A DNA stretch of 64,000 nucleotides from Flagellimonas sp. CMM7 (GCF_021390195.1 NZ_CP090003.1:484001-548000), one strand, 5' to 3'. Counted from the first letter of the stretch, positions 1 through 10,302 are shown. The notes: generated by a model from the sequence alone, not told the origin. Made by a program: numbers and translations.

Positions 1-16
1 GTTTTACATAAAAGTA

Positions 17-44
17 AAAAACAGGGATGAAAATCCCTGTTTTT
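17..44 (-). terminator. Intrinsic terminator of the mannan operon
   Basis: A perfect 12-bp stem (17-28 with 33-44) closes a GAAA-type tetraloop. The minus-strand arm ends in a T run. It lies about 30 bp beyond the SusD stop codon, so it fits the 3' end of the minus-strand operon, and it can act in both directions. Confidence 0.85.
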
Positions 45-76
45 ATCAACTCAAACTAGAACTAAACTTAAAAAAA

Positions 77-1798
77 CTAATATGTGTTTTGCGTTAAAGC
101 ACCAAATGACAAATCTATCGCTTCTTGCGGTAACGGGTAGATTCCTCTAGTTGCTGGAAAAGTAACGCCGTTTAGGTATGATCTAAACTGTGGACGTGAT
201 GTGTAACCATCTAAAACTTCTTTGGCAATACCTCTTCGCACTAAATCAAAAAATCGACGTCCTTCCATGGCAGTTTCCAAGCGATATTCCATTATTACAG
301 CATTCATGGCGAACGTTGCATCTGGGAAGCCTCCGTTGTCTGCATATAGACCTATGGCATAATTAGCAGCATTGGTAACTCCATCATTTTCCTTTACCCA
401 GGTATCAGGATCCATGTTTCTTTGCCTTACTTGGTCAACCAATGTAACGGCTGTGTTTAAATCACTTTCTGAAACGGCTATTTCAGCTCTCCATAACAAT
501 ATTTCGGAATAACGGATAAGGTTTGTCTGAATAACACTGATATTCTGTCCCCACGCACCGGCTACTCTTGCCAAACCATCTTCTGATTCTGCCCATAACA
601 ATTTTTTACTGTAGTATGGGCCCCCAGCAGCTGGGTCGCGTGACCAAGCCAGCATGAAATCTCCACGATCAAACAATGGAATACCTGGTCTGGCTACCGT
701 CCAATCCAATCTAGGATCGAGATTTCTGGTTTCTTCAGCAAAAACGGATGTACCGGCATCCCCATCTTCAACAGGTGTTTCGCTATTTGGATTGCTAGGA
801 TCAACATTGGCCACATAATTCGCTGGGTCCGATGGGGGTATAGTCAATGGCAAGCCATTGGCATCCGTTAAATATGCATTGACGAGATCATGCGTTGGCT
901 GATAGAAGCCACAACACCCGAAAGGGCTCTGGTCATGGGGGTAGTTCAATTCGTCACCTTGGTTTCCATTATCTTGACTGGCACCTGAACCATCATTCAC
1001 TGCATATTGTACTGCAAAAACAGTCTCACTATTGTTATTGAATGCAAAGTTAAAATTTTGATGGAAACTGGGCATTAAACTATAAGGTCCGTTGTCAATG
1101 ATATCTTGTAAAAGTGGTTTTGCGGCGGCATAATCCAATTGGTACATATGCACTTTTGCTAAATATGCTTTGGCATTCCATTGATTCGCGCCACCAAAAC
1201 GTGTACTTTCCACATCAAGGTTGTCTATGGCAAATTGAAAGTCAGCCTCAATATTTGGATAGATGTCCGTATTATTAGTAGGAGTTTCGGTTATGGTTTC
1301 GTCAATGTAAGGTACATTGCCAAAAGTCATTCTTAATTGAAAATGATAGAACCCCCTTAAAAACCGTAACTCTGCCAAAAATGCATTGGCAGCCATTGGA
1401 GTAAGAGCTTCAGATTCCAATCCTTCAGCTACTACCCCTATAGCAGCATTGGAACGCGCTATTCCTTCATAAAGACCTCTCCATCTTAGTCTTACATATT
1501 CATTATTAGCAGCGACATCATAAATTTCCATTTGGGTAATTTCTGACTGGTCTCCTGGGGTACTTCCTTTAAAAGCGTCATCCGAGCCACAACCTCCAAA
1601 TGTCCAGTTAGAAGCTGCCGATTCTCTTCTCATTTCAAGTCCTGCATAAGCGCCCACTGTCAATTGTTCCGCCAATGCTGCAGTAGCAACAATTTCGTCT
1701 GCAGAAGTTGCCGAAAGGGGAACGTCAAGTTCATCTTTACATGATCCTATGCTTAATACTAAAGCAAAGAACAATAATTGTTTCAATAGATTTTTCAT
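77..1798 (-). CDS. SusD/RagB-like glycan-binding outer-membrane lipoprotein
   Basis: SusD-family surface lipoprotein, 573 aa from the chosen start. It binds oligosaccharide and caps the SusC barrel encoded just upstream. The N-terminus is a hydrophobic signal ending in a lipobox (LSIGSC, then KDELD). The body has the usual alpha-helical TPR-like features: a FLAELRFLRGFYHFQL helix, an AKAYLAKVHM helix, and a late RLETAMEGRRFFDLVRRG motif close to the C-terminus. A longer frame starts at 1831 but would overlap the end of SusC; the ATG at 1796-1798 follows an A-rich leader and gives a clean signal peptide, so it is preferred. In a mannan operon the ligand is probably a manno-oligosaccharide (inference). 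Confidence 0.93.
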   Translation of the reverse strand: MKNLLKQLLFFALVLSIGSCKDELDVPLSATSADEIVATAALAEQLTVGAYAGLEMRRESAASNWTFGGCGSDDAFKGSTPGDQSEITQMEIYDVAANNEYVRLRWRGLYEGIARSNAAIGVVAEGLESEALTPMAANAFLAELRFLRGFYHFQLRMTFGNVPYIDETITETPTNNTDIYPNIEADFQFAIDNLDVESTRFGGANQWNAKAYLAKVHMYQLDYAAAKPLLQDIIDNGPYSLMPSFHQNFNFAFNNNSETVFAVQYAVNDGSGASQDNGNQGDELNYPHDQSPFGCCGFYQPTHDLVNAYLTDANGLPLTIPPSDPANYVANVDPSNPNSETPVEDGDAGTSVFAEETRNLDPRLDWTVARPGIPLFDRGDFMLAWSRDPAAGGPYYSKKLLWAESEDGLARVAGAWGQNISVIQTNLIRYSEILLWRAEIAVSESDLNTAVTLVDQVRQRNMDPDTWVKENDGVTNAANYAIGLYADNGGFPDATFAMNAVIMEYRLETAMEGRRFFDLVRRGIAKEVLDGYTSRPQFRSYLNGVTFPATRGIYPLPQEAIDLSFGALTQNTY

Positions 1799-1808
1799 AA
1801 TTTTTTTT

Positions 1809-4800
1809 TTAAAATGAAGCGTTAATTCCAAAAATAATTGACCTGTTTATTGGGTAGACACCAGTATCTACACCTAAGGTTAAGTTGGTCCCTGGATTTG
1901 TTCTGTCTGGAGCGCTAAGCTCTGGAGCACCAACTGATCCTTCAAAATTCCTTAAACTTATCTCTGGATCTAAACCTGTGTAGTCGGTCAATGTAATTAG
2001 GTTCTTACCTTGTAAGTATAACCTGAACTTACTAAGCCCTAGTTTTTCAGCCACAGCTTCTGGCAATGAATAACCCACAACAATATTCTTCATTCTCAAA
2101 TAAGAACCATCTTCTACATAATAAGTTGAGGCCTGGGCCTCACGGTTAATTATTGCAGCATCAGAAGTGACAGCAGGCAACCCTATTTCGTTTACATAGT
2201 TTACACTACGTCCTCCAGCAAATTTGTTGAAATCCGTAAAGAACTTATTAAAGTTATAGATATCATTACCCTGCGACCCTTGTAACAGCATTGAAAAATC
2301 AAAATCCTTGAACGTGCCGTTGAAGGTAAGTCCATAAGTGAAATCTGGATGAGGGTTACCTATAACTCCTCTAGCAGGGTCTCCATTTTCATCTTCAAGA
2401 AAAGTGACCCTTCCGTTTTCAATACCAGTCCAAGTAACCCCAAAAAAGGATGATAAGGGATGCCCTGCTAATGTTCTTGTAGGGTTTTGATCTCTTATAC
2501 GGTCTCCATCAATGAAACTGTCTGGGTTTTCAGGATCCAAAAATGACACTTCATTTTTATAGGCCGAAACATTAAGCCCAATATTAAACTGGAACGGATT
2601 ATCTGATCGGTAGTTATCATAAGCTACAGAAGCATCAAACCCATTATTGGTCATTTCACCTAAATTTGCAGGCACTGAATTTATTTCACCAAGCACAGTC
2701 GGATCTCCAGGCACATTTAATAGCATATCTTTTGTCGTAGCACTGTAATAATCAAAATTGAAATTAACAGCATTCGCCAATCGTGATGTTATACCAATAT
2801 TCAAACTTTCGGTAGTTTCCCAAGTAATATCTGGATTTCCCCTTAGAGAGATTCCTAAACCGGTAGCTGATGATGTGGTTCCTGTGGCATAATTATAATT
2901 GCCAACATCAGGGCCTAATGTAGTTGATCTGGCATCCGTTCTAATGTTACCATTATTAGCTACCTCACCATAACCCACTTTCAACAACAAATCTGTAAAA
3001 ACACCTGAGTCTTGCAGAAAATCTTCATTGCTGATTCTCCACCCAACACTTCCTGAGGGAAAAACACCACTGTTAACACCATCATTAAACAAAGAAGTTT
3101 CATCTCGTCTTACGGTAGCTGTCAATAAATACTTGTCCTTTATCTTGACATCTGCTTTTCCGAACACAGAAAAATAAGTTGCCGTACCACCAATACCAAA
3201 TCCACCAAAATTTCCACTTGCATTATCTAAAAATCTTAATTCTGGAGCAAATGCTGCAAAATCGGTTCTATTGACAGTGGCACTTCTGAAAATATTCTTG
3301 TTAAATTCCGTTCCGGCCAATACATTCAATTCAATGTCATCACTGATAGATTTAGAATAGTTCAGTGTATTGAACCATGTATAGGTGTTGGAAGAATCAT
3401 TGCGTTCTGATAAGAAAGTGGAAGTATCAAATATTTCTCCTTCAAGCTGTGGTGGTTGAAAATAAATTTGATTAAAGGATAATATGTCAAAACCTAGGTT
3501 GCTCTTAAAAGTCAGTCCCTCAATTATGTCAAATTCCCCATACACGTTACCAAGTGCTCTAAAACTTTGATTGTTATTATCTTTATTTCTATCTGCAATA
3601 GCTATTGGATTATTACCATTCCCCAATCCACCGACTCCAGACCCAGCAAAATTGCCTCCAACGTCCCTTACCGGAATTAATGGATTCATTCTAAATAAAC
3701 TGACAATAGTACCATTGTTCACATCTGATCCTGGAGGTGTAATCTGATCTGAAAAAGAAACGGTAATATTTTCGCCCATTCTAAACCTATCAGTAACATC
3801 AAAAGTTGAATTTGCACGTAATGTATATCTGGTGAAACGCGATTCAATCCCAACACCATCTTGATCTAATACACTCATTGATGCAAAAAAGTTGGAATTT
3901 TCCGTTCCTGCAGAAGCACTTATATTATAGCTCTGCGTAATGGCGGCATCAAAATATTCATCAAACCAATCGGTACCCTGTGGGTTAGCTCTGGTAAAAG
4001 AGGTTGATCTTGAGCTAGCATCATACAAGCTTTCATCAACTGAAGCTGCTGCTTGAGGAATTAAAAAGTTTGGCAAAACAGGAGAAGTCCCCGCACCAAA
4101 CTGAGGGTTACTGGGCGCCCCACCCGAATTTGTAAATTCTCTAAAAACACTTTCTGCCACCTGTTGCGGACTTGCCAATTCAGGAAATGCAGAGCTGGGA
4201 ATAAAATCCACCCCTACATATGCATTAGAGCTAAATGTCAATTTTGAATTCTTCCTTCCGCCTTTGGTAGTAACAATGATAACCCCGTTTGCCGCTCTGT
4301 TTCCGTAAATCGCAGCTGAGGAGGCATCCTTTAGAATCTGAATGGATTTAATGTCATTAGGGTTAATGTCGTTAAGTCCAGCACCAGTAGGTGTACCATC
4401 TATAATATATAAAGGATCATTACCGTTTATGGTACCAAACCCTCTAATTCTTACGGCAGCAGATCCACCAGGACCACCCTGACTTCCAACTACAACACCT
4501 GACGCTTGACCTTGCAAGGCTTGTTCTAAACCAGTAGGTGCCGTTGCTTCCAAGTTTTCAGATTGGATTGTGGAAACCGAACCAGTAATATCCCGAGTAC
4601 TTTGTGCGGAATAACCGGTAATTACGACTTCATCCAATTGATTGGCATCCTCTTGAAGGACAACATTAATTATGCTACTGTTGCCAACTGCTATTTCTTG
4701 AGAGAGAAAACCCACATAGCTTATTACAAGTGTAGCATTAGAGCTTACATTTATAGAATAATTTCCATCAAAGTCCGATTGAGTCCCATTTGAAGTTCCT

Positions 4801-5027
4801 TTTTCAACAATACTTGCACCAGGAAGGACTGCTCCCGAGGCATCTGAAACAGTTCCACTAACCGTCGCTTGAAACACTGTTTTCAAAATTGACATTTTTG
4901 CTGTTTTGTGATTACCCCAAGATGTCTGAGCAAACAAGACCATAGCAATCGTTAAAAAAACCACATTTAGGGATATCCTAAGAATTTGAGGTTTTTTCAA
5001 CGATTTACTCGTGAATTTTCGATTCAT
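1809..5027 (-). CDS. SusC-like TonB-dependent oligosaccharide transporter
   Basis: TonB-dependent outer-membrane receptor of the SusC/RagA family, 1072 aa, a normal length. After an N-terminal signal come a CarboxypepD_reg-like beta-sandwich (about residues 54-126, TVSGTVSDASGAVLPGASI), the conserved LDEVVITGY segment (131-139), the plug domain with the ILKDASSAAIYGNRAANG motif (231-248), and a long barrel ending in aromatic F. It is followed 10 bp later by its SusD partner. A 291-bp gap separates it from the upstream epimerase gene, so it may have its own promoter as well as operon read-through. The mannan substrate is inferred from neighbours. Confidence 0.95.
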   Translation of the reverse strand: MNRKFTSKSLKKPQILRISLNVVFLTIAMVLFAQTSWGNHKTAKMSILKTVFQATVSGTVSDASGAVLPGASIVEKGTSNGTQSDFDGNYSINVSSNATLVISYVGFLSQEIAVGNSSIINVVLQEDANQLDEVVITGYSAQSTRDITGSVSTIQSENLEATAPTGLEQALQGQASGVVVGSQGGPGGSAAVRIRGFGTINGNDPLYIIDGTPTGAGLNDINPNDIKSIQILKDASSAAIYGNRAANGVIIVTTKGGRKNSKLTFSSNAYVGVDFIPSSAFPELASPQQVAESVFREFTNSGGAPSNPQFGAGTSPVLPNFLIPQAAASVDESLYDASSRSTSFTRANPQGTDWFDEYFDAAITQSYNISASAGTENSNFFASMSVLDQDGVGIESRFTRYTLRANSTFDVTDRFRMGENITVSFSDQITPPGSDVNNGTIVSLFRMNPLIPVRDVGGNFAGSGVGGLGNGNNPIAIADRNKDNNNQSFRALGNVYGEFDIIEGLTFKSNLGFDILSFNQIYFQPPQLEGEIFDTSTFLSERNDSSNTYTWFNTLNYSKSISDDIELNVLAGTEFNKNIFRSATVNRTDFAAFAPELRFLDNASGNFGGFGIGGTATYFSVFGKADVKIKDKYLLTATVRRDETSLFNDGVNSGVFPSGSVGWRISNEDFLQDSGVFTDLLLKVGYGEVANNGNIRTDARSTTLGPDVGNYNYATGTTSSATGLGISLRGNPDITWETTESLNIGITSRLANAVNFNFDYYSATTKDMLLNVPGDPTVLGEINSVPANLGEMTNNGFDASVAYDNYRSDNPFQFNIGLNVSAYKNEVSFLDPENPDSFIDGDRIRDQNPTRTLAGHPLSSFFGVTWTGIENGRVTFLEDENGDPARGVIGNPHPDFTYGLTFNGTFKDFDFSMLLQGSQGNDIYNFNKFFTDFNKFAGGRSVNYVNEIGLPAVTSDAAIINREAQASTYYVEDGSYLRMKNIVVGYSLPEAVAEKLGLSKFRLYLQGKNLITLTDYTGLDPEISLRNFEGSVGAPELSAPDRTNPGTNLTLGVDTGVYPINRSIIFGINASF

Positions 5028-5110
5028 AATTTAAATATTAGTTAGTTAATAGTTTTCAATGCAGATTACACAATTGGAATTTTGATAAGTTGTAATCTTT
5101 AATTGTTAAA

Positions 5111-5118
5111 CAAATATA
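5111..5118 (-). promoter_or_regulatory. Possible Bacteroidota -7 element upstream of susC
   Basis: On the minus strand this reads TATATTTG, matching the TAnnTTTG consensus of Bacteroidota housekeeping promoters, about 85 bp before the SusC start. No convincing -33 TTG was seen at the expected spacing, so this is tentative. Confidence 0.3.
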
Positions 5119-5318
5119 TTGGAATGTCATCCATAAGGATTATCTTATTTTATCATATAGTGATCAAATTTATAATTTAATGTTAAAAAATAATTGATCT
5201 CTTAAAATTGCATATCAATAAATATTGATTTCTAACTTTTGGCCGTATTGAGTGCTGAGATAAATCCAATATTATAAGAAGTGACCCGGTCAAGATAATT
5301 AATTCACAAAGCAATGAT

Positions 5319-6530
5319 TTAATTTTGTCGCAGTATTTGTAGTATTTCTATAAGCGCCCTGCTATTATGGTATGGACATTTCCATGGGCCAATTTTATTT
5401 TCCTCTAGGTAAGGTTTCCCATTTCGATCTATTCTAAAAAACCATTCACCATGTTCTTGGTCAATGATATGCTGCGATATGAATGTCCAAATTTGTTTGC
5501 ATATATTTAAACAACTTGGGTCATTGGTAATTCTCCAATTATATAGTAACCCCACCATTGCTTCTGCTTGTGGCCACCAATGCCTATCCGTATCTATTTC
5601 TAGCGTTTCAGGATCTTTTGAGTTAATGACACCAAATTCAGCATCAAGAGCTTCGTTAATAAAAGTTTTGGTGACTTTTACCATCAACTCCTTAGTTTGT
5701 TCTACAAGTTCCGTATTCTCCAGTATTTTTGACCCATGCAGCATTAGCCAAACAGCCTCAATATCATGACCAAAGGATATTTCCATTGACAGTTTTTTCC
5801 ACTCTCTTGTAAAAAATAATTTCATGTGGTTGTTGTGCTCAAAAATTCTTCCATGAAAAAGTTTTAGCAAATTGATGAGAGCGTTTTCCACTTCTAAATT
5901 CCCTGTCATTTCAAACAGAACAGTATATGCTTCAAGGATGTGTAAATGTGTATTTGTTGTTTTGGGTGCATTTAAATCCTTTTCACTTAACCTCATATCT
6001 GCGACAGAGCCCCATTGACGGTCAAAAGCTTCGATATATCCGCCGTTAACCTTGTCATATGCCTTGTCTTCTATAAGTCTAAACAATTCCAGAGCCCAAA
6101 GTAGGGCTTTAGGGTTTTTAGAGTATCTATAATATTCGGAAAGAGCGTAAATACAGAATGCCTGTGCATAAACCTGCTTCCTAGTTTCTATTGGGCTCCC
6201 TAAATGATCTAACTCCCAAAATACCCCCCCAAATTCATAATCTTTAAAATTATTAAGTAAATAATCAAATGCACGTTCACATTCACCATCATAGCGTGAA
6301 TCTTTGTAAAAGTTGCAAGCTCTTGAAAAGGTCCAAAGTATTCTTGTGTTTAGAATGACACTTTTGGGAGCTTTGCTTACCCTATTGTTGAAACTATCGA
6401 CTTTCCCTATAAAACCACCGTAAAGGTCATCTTTAGAATGTTTTTGCCAATAGTTCAAAATAGATCGAAGCTCTTCACTTATTTCGTTTTGAAACAAAAG
6501 CAATTCTTTGTTTTGAACTATTTCATCCAT
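5319..6530 (-). CDS. AGE-family mannobiose/cellobiose 2-epimerase
   Basis: N-acylglucosamine 2-epimerase superfamily protein of 403 aa, cytoplasmic, without a signal peptide. Members beside GH130 enzymes convert beta-1,4-mannobiose to 4-O-beta-mannosyl-glucose by epimerising C2 of the reducing sugar. Conserved family motifs are visible: NTHLHILEAY (193-202), FGHDIEAVWL (253-262), HWWPQAEA (317-324) and PYHNSR (386-391). His197, His255 and His388 are likely catalytic or substrate-binding histidines, by analogy with cellobiose 2-epimerases. Its start codon directly abuts the GH130 stop, so the two are probably translationally coupled. A GlcNAc epimerase role is possible but unlikely in this context. 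Confidence 0.9.
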   Translation of the reverse strand: MDEIVQNKELLLFQNEISEELRSILNYWQKHSKDDLYGGFIGKVDSFNNRVSKAPKSVILNTRILWTFSRACNFYKDSRYDGECERAFDYLLNNFKDYEFGGVFWELDHLGSPIETRKQVYAQAFCIYALSEYYRYSKNPKALLWALELFRLIEDKAYDKVNGGYIEAFDRQWGSVADMRLSEKDLNAPKTTNTHLHILEAYTVLFEMTGNLEVENALINLLKLFHGRIFEHNNHMKLFFTREWKKLSMEISFGHDIEAVWLMLHGSKILENTELVEQTKELMVKVTKTFINEALDAEFGVINSKDPETLEIDTDRHWWPQAEAMVGLLYNWRITNDPSCLNICKQIWTFISQHIIDQEHGEWFFRIDRNGKPYLEENKIGPWKCPYHNSRALIEILQILRQN

Positions 6531-7727
6531 TTATGATCGTTGATAATACCCTTGGTTCCTGTCAATTAGATTCAGAATGTTTTGGACAGAACCAGCAGAG
6601 GTCTCACCATCAGGAGGTGTGTTTTTGCAATAATCCAAAAGGGTGTCCAAACTTGTTTTAGCGACATGGGTTCGCGTATCTGAAGACGCATAGTATATAA
6701 AAATATCTTCATTCTCATCCATTACCCATCCATTGGCGAAAAGTACATTTCCTACATCACCAATTATTTCATCATCGCTTGGCGCCATGAGATAGCCTCC
6801 AGGTTGAAATGTAATTTTCGAAATATCGTTTAAATCTGTGACGAACATATACAATACATACCGTAGTCCAGCTGCTGTGTTACGGACACCATGTGCCAAA
6901 TGCAGCCATCCTTCAGAAGTTTTTAAAGGAGATGGGCCTTGACCGTTTTTTAATTCATATACGGTATGATACTTTTTAGGGTTTAAAATCAACTCGTCTT
7001 TGACAACAGGATTTGTAATATCATCAATATACCCAAGGCCTATTCCACCACCAGATCCAGTGTCAATAAAACCGTCTTGAGGTCTGGTATAAACAACATA
7101 TCTTCCGTTTACCAATTCAGGGTGAATGGTTACGTTGCGTTGTTGACTGGAACTGGAAATTAAGTCTGGAAGTCTTTCCCAGGTAATTAAGTCTTTACTC
7201 CTAATGATTCCGGCATTGGCAACTGCAGCCGAAGTATCTCCATCGGGTGCATTTAGGTCTTTTCTTTCGGTGCAGAAAAACCCATAAACATAACCATCTT
7301 CATGCAGGGTTAGACGCATGTCGTAGACATTTGTATCCGGCTTTCTGTTTTGTGGAAGTACCATAGGCCTATCCCAAAATTTGAAGTTATCAATTCCTGT
7401 ATCGCTTTCAGCGAATGCGAAAAAAGATTTTCTATCTTTTCCCTCCACTCTTACGCACAAAACATATTTGTTGTTCCATTTTATGGCACCAGCATTAAAA
7501 GCGGCATTTATTCCAATACGTTCCATTACTTTTGGGTTGGTATGGGAGGATAAATCATAACGCCAATGCAGAGGGGTATGATCCGCGGTAATTATAGGAT
7601 GTTTAAATTTTGTATATATTCCATTAGAATCGGTATCTGGAAGATTCTTTCTGGATATCAATCTATCGTATTTTTCAAATAGTTTTGAAAATAGGTCTGA
7701 TTTTTTGGAAATGGTGTTGGTTTTCAT
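6531..7727 (-). CDS. GH130 4-O-beta-mannosyl-glucose phosphorylase
   Basis: Glycoside hydrolase family 130 five-bladed beta-propeller, 398 aa, close to the usual length of about 390. It probably uses phosphate to split mannosyl-glucose into mannose-1-phosphate and glucose, saving ATP. No signal peptide is present, so it acts in the cytoplasm on the product of the adjacent epimerase. Family signatures include FNAGAIKWNNKYVLCVRVEG (77-96) and YDMRLT, where Asp136 matches the single catalytic acid of GH130. The enzyme could instead prefer mannobiose or longer mannosides (GH130_2), but the neighbouring epimerase and GH130_1-like motifs favour mannosyl-glucose. Confidence 0.92.
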   Translation of the reverse strand: MKTNTISKKSDLFSKLFEKYDRLISRKNLPDTDSNGIYTKFKHPIITADHTPLHWRYDLSSHTNPKVMERIGINAAFNAGAIKWNNKYVLCVRVEGKDRKSFFAFAESDTGIDNFKFWDRPMVLPQNRKPDTNVYDMRLTLHEDGYVYGFFCTERKDLNAPDGDTSAAVANAGIIRSKDLITWERLPDLISSSSQQRNVTIHPELVNGRYVVYTRPQDGFIDTGSGGGIGLGYIDDITNPVVKDELILNPKKYHTVYELKNGQGPSPLKTSEGWLHLAHGVRNTAAGLRYVLYMFVTDLNDISKITFQPGGYLMAPSDDEIIGDVGNVLFANGWVMDENEDIFIYYASSDTRTHVAKTSLDTLLDYCKNTPPDGETSAGSVQNILNLIDRNQGYYQRS

Positions 7728-7730
7728 TTT

Positions 7731-9131
7731 CTATGATATACTGTTACTGTTATTTTTCCTTGTTGTCAAATCTCTATTGATATCCAGCATGAGTTTGTCA
7801 TCTAGTCGATAAAAAATTAAAAAAAATGCGGATAGCAACGCTCCTGCTGCGGGCAAGAAGCTCATCATTAATCGAATCCCTGTTTTTGTGGCCTCAGTTT
7901 GGATCGTATTTGCCTCAAAGCCATAAAATGCAAGTATCCAACCGGTAAGAGCTCCCCCGAGCGTCCAACCCATTTTTTGGGACATAGACGACGATGAGAA
8001 AATCAATCCGGTTGCCCTTCTACCAGTTTCCCATTCAGAAAAGTCAGCGATATCAGCATACATGGACCAAAGCAACGGGAAGATAATCCCCGCGCAGATA
8101 CTTATCAAAATTTGAAAAGCAAAGATTAAAATCGTATCCGATTCCCCCAAAAAGAAAAAAATACAGCTAAGAAAAGACGCAAGTAGCATCGCACCAATAA
8201 AAGTATTTTTCTTTCCGATTTTATCTGAAACGGGTTTTGCCAAAATAACCCCTAAAATATTAGCCGCCTGTCCCAACACAAGATATAAAGTGCTAAATGT
8301 TATTGCTATTTCTAAAACCGGGAGCAGGAACGCATCCTGATTTTCAAAATAATATTTGAAATAATAAATAGCCGACCCGTCTCGGATAGAATTAAAAATC
8401 AAAGAACAGACACCAGCTGCTAATAAGACAAACCAAGGTTTGTTTTTTGCGAGGTTTTTCAAATCTTTTTTTATCGCCGTTTTTTGATCTCTTGGAGGTC
8501 GAATTCTCTCTTTTGTAAGATAAAAAGTACCTAAAAAGAACCCCGTTGCGATAAGAGCATAAACAATCATGGTGTATTGCCATGCTTGCTGTTTATCATT
8601 GGAATCACTTATAGTGGTAAAATAATCTATCAATGGTTCTGCAGTGGCCAAAACTAAGATGCTACCAGCAAAAGCAAAGATGAACCGGTATGATGCCAAA
8701 GAGGTTCTGTCCTTTAAATTAGAGGTCATAACACCCATTAACGAAGCGTAAGGGACGTTGATTGCGGTATAAACAATCATCATTAAACAATAGGTGACGT
8801 ATGCATAAATGATCTTGCCAGAGGTTGAAAATTGAGGAGTAGTGAATGTAAGTACCCCAAAAATTCCAAAAGGTATAGCAACCCATAGTAAGTATGGTCT
8901 AAATTTTCCCCAAACTGTATTTGTTTTATCCGCTATGATTCCCATTATGGGGTCATTGATTCCGTCAAAAATTCTAGTGACCAAAAACATAGTCCCCACT
9001 GCAGCTGCGGATATGCCAAAAATATCGGTATAAAAGAAAAGAAGGTATACTCCGAACATCTTCCAAAACATGGAAGATGCAAAATCGCCAAATCCATATC
9101 CAATTTTTTCCTTAAGCTTCAGTTTTTCCAT
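7731..9131 (-). CDS. GPH-family sugar:cation symporter (MFS)
   Basis: Inner-membrane major facilitator protein of 466 aa with about 12 hydrophobic segments. The N-terminus (KEKIGYGFGDFASSMFWKM) and the NDPIMGIIADKT loop are typical of the glycoside-pentoside-hexuronide:cation symporters. It lies 3 bp upstream of GH130 and 16 bp downstream of the GH26 gene. Its likely job is import of mannobiose or short manno-oligosaccharides from periplasm to cytoplasm, where the epimerase and phosphorylase act. The exact sugar and coupling ion cannot be read from the sequence. Confidence 0.9.
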   Translation of the reverse strand: MEKLKLKEKIGYGFGDFASSMFWKMFGVYLLFFYTDIFGISAAAVGTMFLVTRIFDGINDPIMGIIADKTNTVWGKFRPYLLWVAIPFGIFGVLTFTTPQFSTSGKIIYAYVTYCLMMIVYTAINVPYASLMGVMTSNLKDRTSLASYRFIFAFAGSILVLATAEPLIDYFTTISDSNDKQQAWQYTMIVYALIATGFFLGTFYLTKERIRPPRDQKTAIKKDLKNLAKNKPWFVLLAAGVCSLIFNSIRDGSAIYYFKYYFENQDAFLLPVLEIAITFSTLYLVLGQAANILGVILAKPVSDKIGKKNTFIGAMLLASFLSCIFFFLGESDTILIFAFQILISICAGIIFPLLWSMYADIADFSEWETGRRATGLIFSSSSMSQKMGWTLGGALTGWILAFYGFEANTIQTEATKTGIRLMMSFLPAAGALLSAFFLIFYRLDDKLMLDINRDLTTRKNNSNSIS

Positions 9132-9147
9132 TCTCTCTAAATATCGG

Positions 9148-10302
9148 TTATCTTATTTTATTCATTTCCTGTAAAAAAAAGACGTGGGGCAACCTTTTAA
9201 ATTTTACAAAATCCTCACTGCTTAATTGCCCGATAAAAGGAGCAAAATAATGATCCACTGAAGCATTCCTCCATACCAAAACCCATGACAGACCCTTATT
9301 TGAAACATTTTTATCCAAAACCTCTGTCCACCAATCTGCAATGTTTACGCCCTCCAAGCCACTTTCTGTAAGCGCAAAAGGCATTTTTTTTTCTTTCGCA
9401 ATCACCCCAAGCATCCCTAGATTATCATTTAGAAGTTCAATATAATCCTCAGTTGCTTTCTTGTGGTATAAGTCTATCCCAAGCATATCAACATAGTCAT
9501 CTCCAGGATAGTACTTCAAGTATTCGGATTTGTTCTCCACGGCATCGGTAGAATAACAATAAATAAGATTATGCACACCATAATTTTTAGTAAGAATATC
9601 AAATGTTTCTCTCCACAGTTGTCTAAACTCATTGGGAGTGCAACTCTTGCTGCCCCACCAAAACCAGGTGCCGTTCATTTCATGATACGGCCTAAACACA
9701 AGGGGTATGGGCTTTCCTGATTTTGTTTTTAAGGAGTTTAAGAAACTAGCAAGTTTATTTAGCCAACCTTTGTATTTTGGGCTTAATATCCCTTCTTCTA
9801 AGATATTGTGAACTGTGGTTGTGGGATCCCAAGCACTGTCCAGAGTTGTTGGATTATTAGGGTGCCAACTGATTGTTACTATTCCGCCTTTTTCATATGA
9901 AACCCTTATTAAATTAGCCATTAACTCGAAATTGACCGTGTCAAGATTTTGAGTGTGCCCTAACTCAAGATGCCCTAGTTCAAAACCATAAACACCAGGA
10001 AAATCTCCTGCAACTTCATTAACATCGCTTTTTTCTTGAGCACCATCATTTTTCCATCCAATTCCGTAAGCTGTTGCATCTTGATGACCAAAAGCATATC
10101 CGGTTTTGGAAACTTCCTTAATTCGCGCCATAAGATATCCCACCTCCTTATCCGCATTTTTATCAGAAAGTTCAATATGTTCGGAAGATGACCTAAGCGC
10201 ACTTTTACATGACATAAAAGTATACAGTAGTAATACTATATAAACATATGATTGAAAAATAGATGCTTTAAGCTGATAGTTCTTAAGGCCAATTTTATTC
10301 AT
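9148..10302 (-). CDS. GH26 beta-mannanase lipoprotein
   Basis: Glycoside hydrolase family 26, 384 aa, probably endo-beta-1,4-mannanase or mannobiohydrolase. The signal peptide ends at a lipobox (TFMSC, Cys32), so the protein should be membrane-anchored. GH26 hallmarks are GYAFGHQDATAYG (68-80), the acid/base in RPYHEMNGTWFWWG (Glu208) and the nucleophile in ALTESGLEG (Glu313). It is the first gene of the minus-strand operon and faces an AraC-type regulator. Its place with an epimerase, phosphorylase and importer resembles systems where GH26 releases mannobiose. Endo- versus exo-action cannot be decided here. Confidence 0.94.
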   Translation of the reverse strand: MNKIGLKNYQLKASIFQSYVYIVLLLYTFMSCKSALRSSSEHIELSDKNADKEVGYLMARIKEVSKTGYAFGHQDATAYGIGWKNDGAQEKSDVNEVAGDFPGVYGFELGHLELGHTQNLDTVNFELMANLIRVSYEKGGIVTISWHPNNPTTLDSAWDPTTTVHNILEEGILSPKYKGWLNKLASFLNSLKTKSGKPIPLVFRPYHEMNGTWFWWGSKSCTPNEFRQLWRETFDILTKNYGVHNLIYCYSTDAVENKSEYLKYYPGDDYVDMLGIDLYHKKATEDYIELLNDNLGMLGVIAKEKKMPFALTESGLEGVNIADWWTEVLDKNVSNKGLSWVLVWRNASVDHYFAPFIGQLSSEDFVKFKRLPHVFFLQEMNKIR

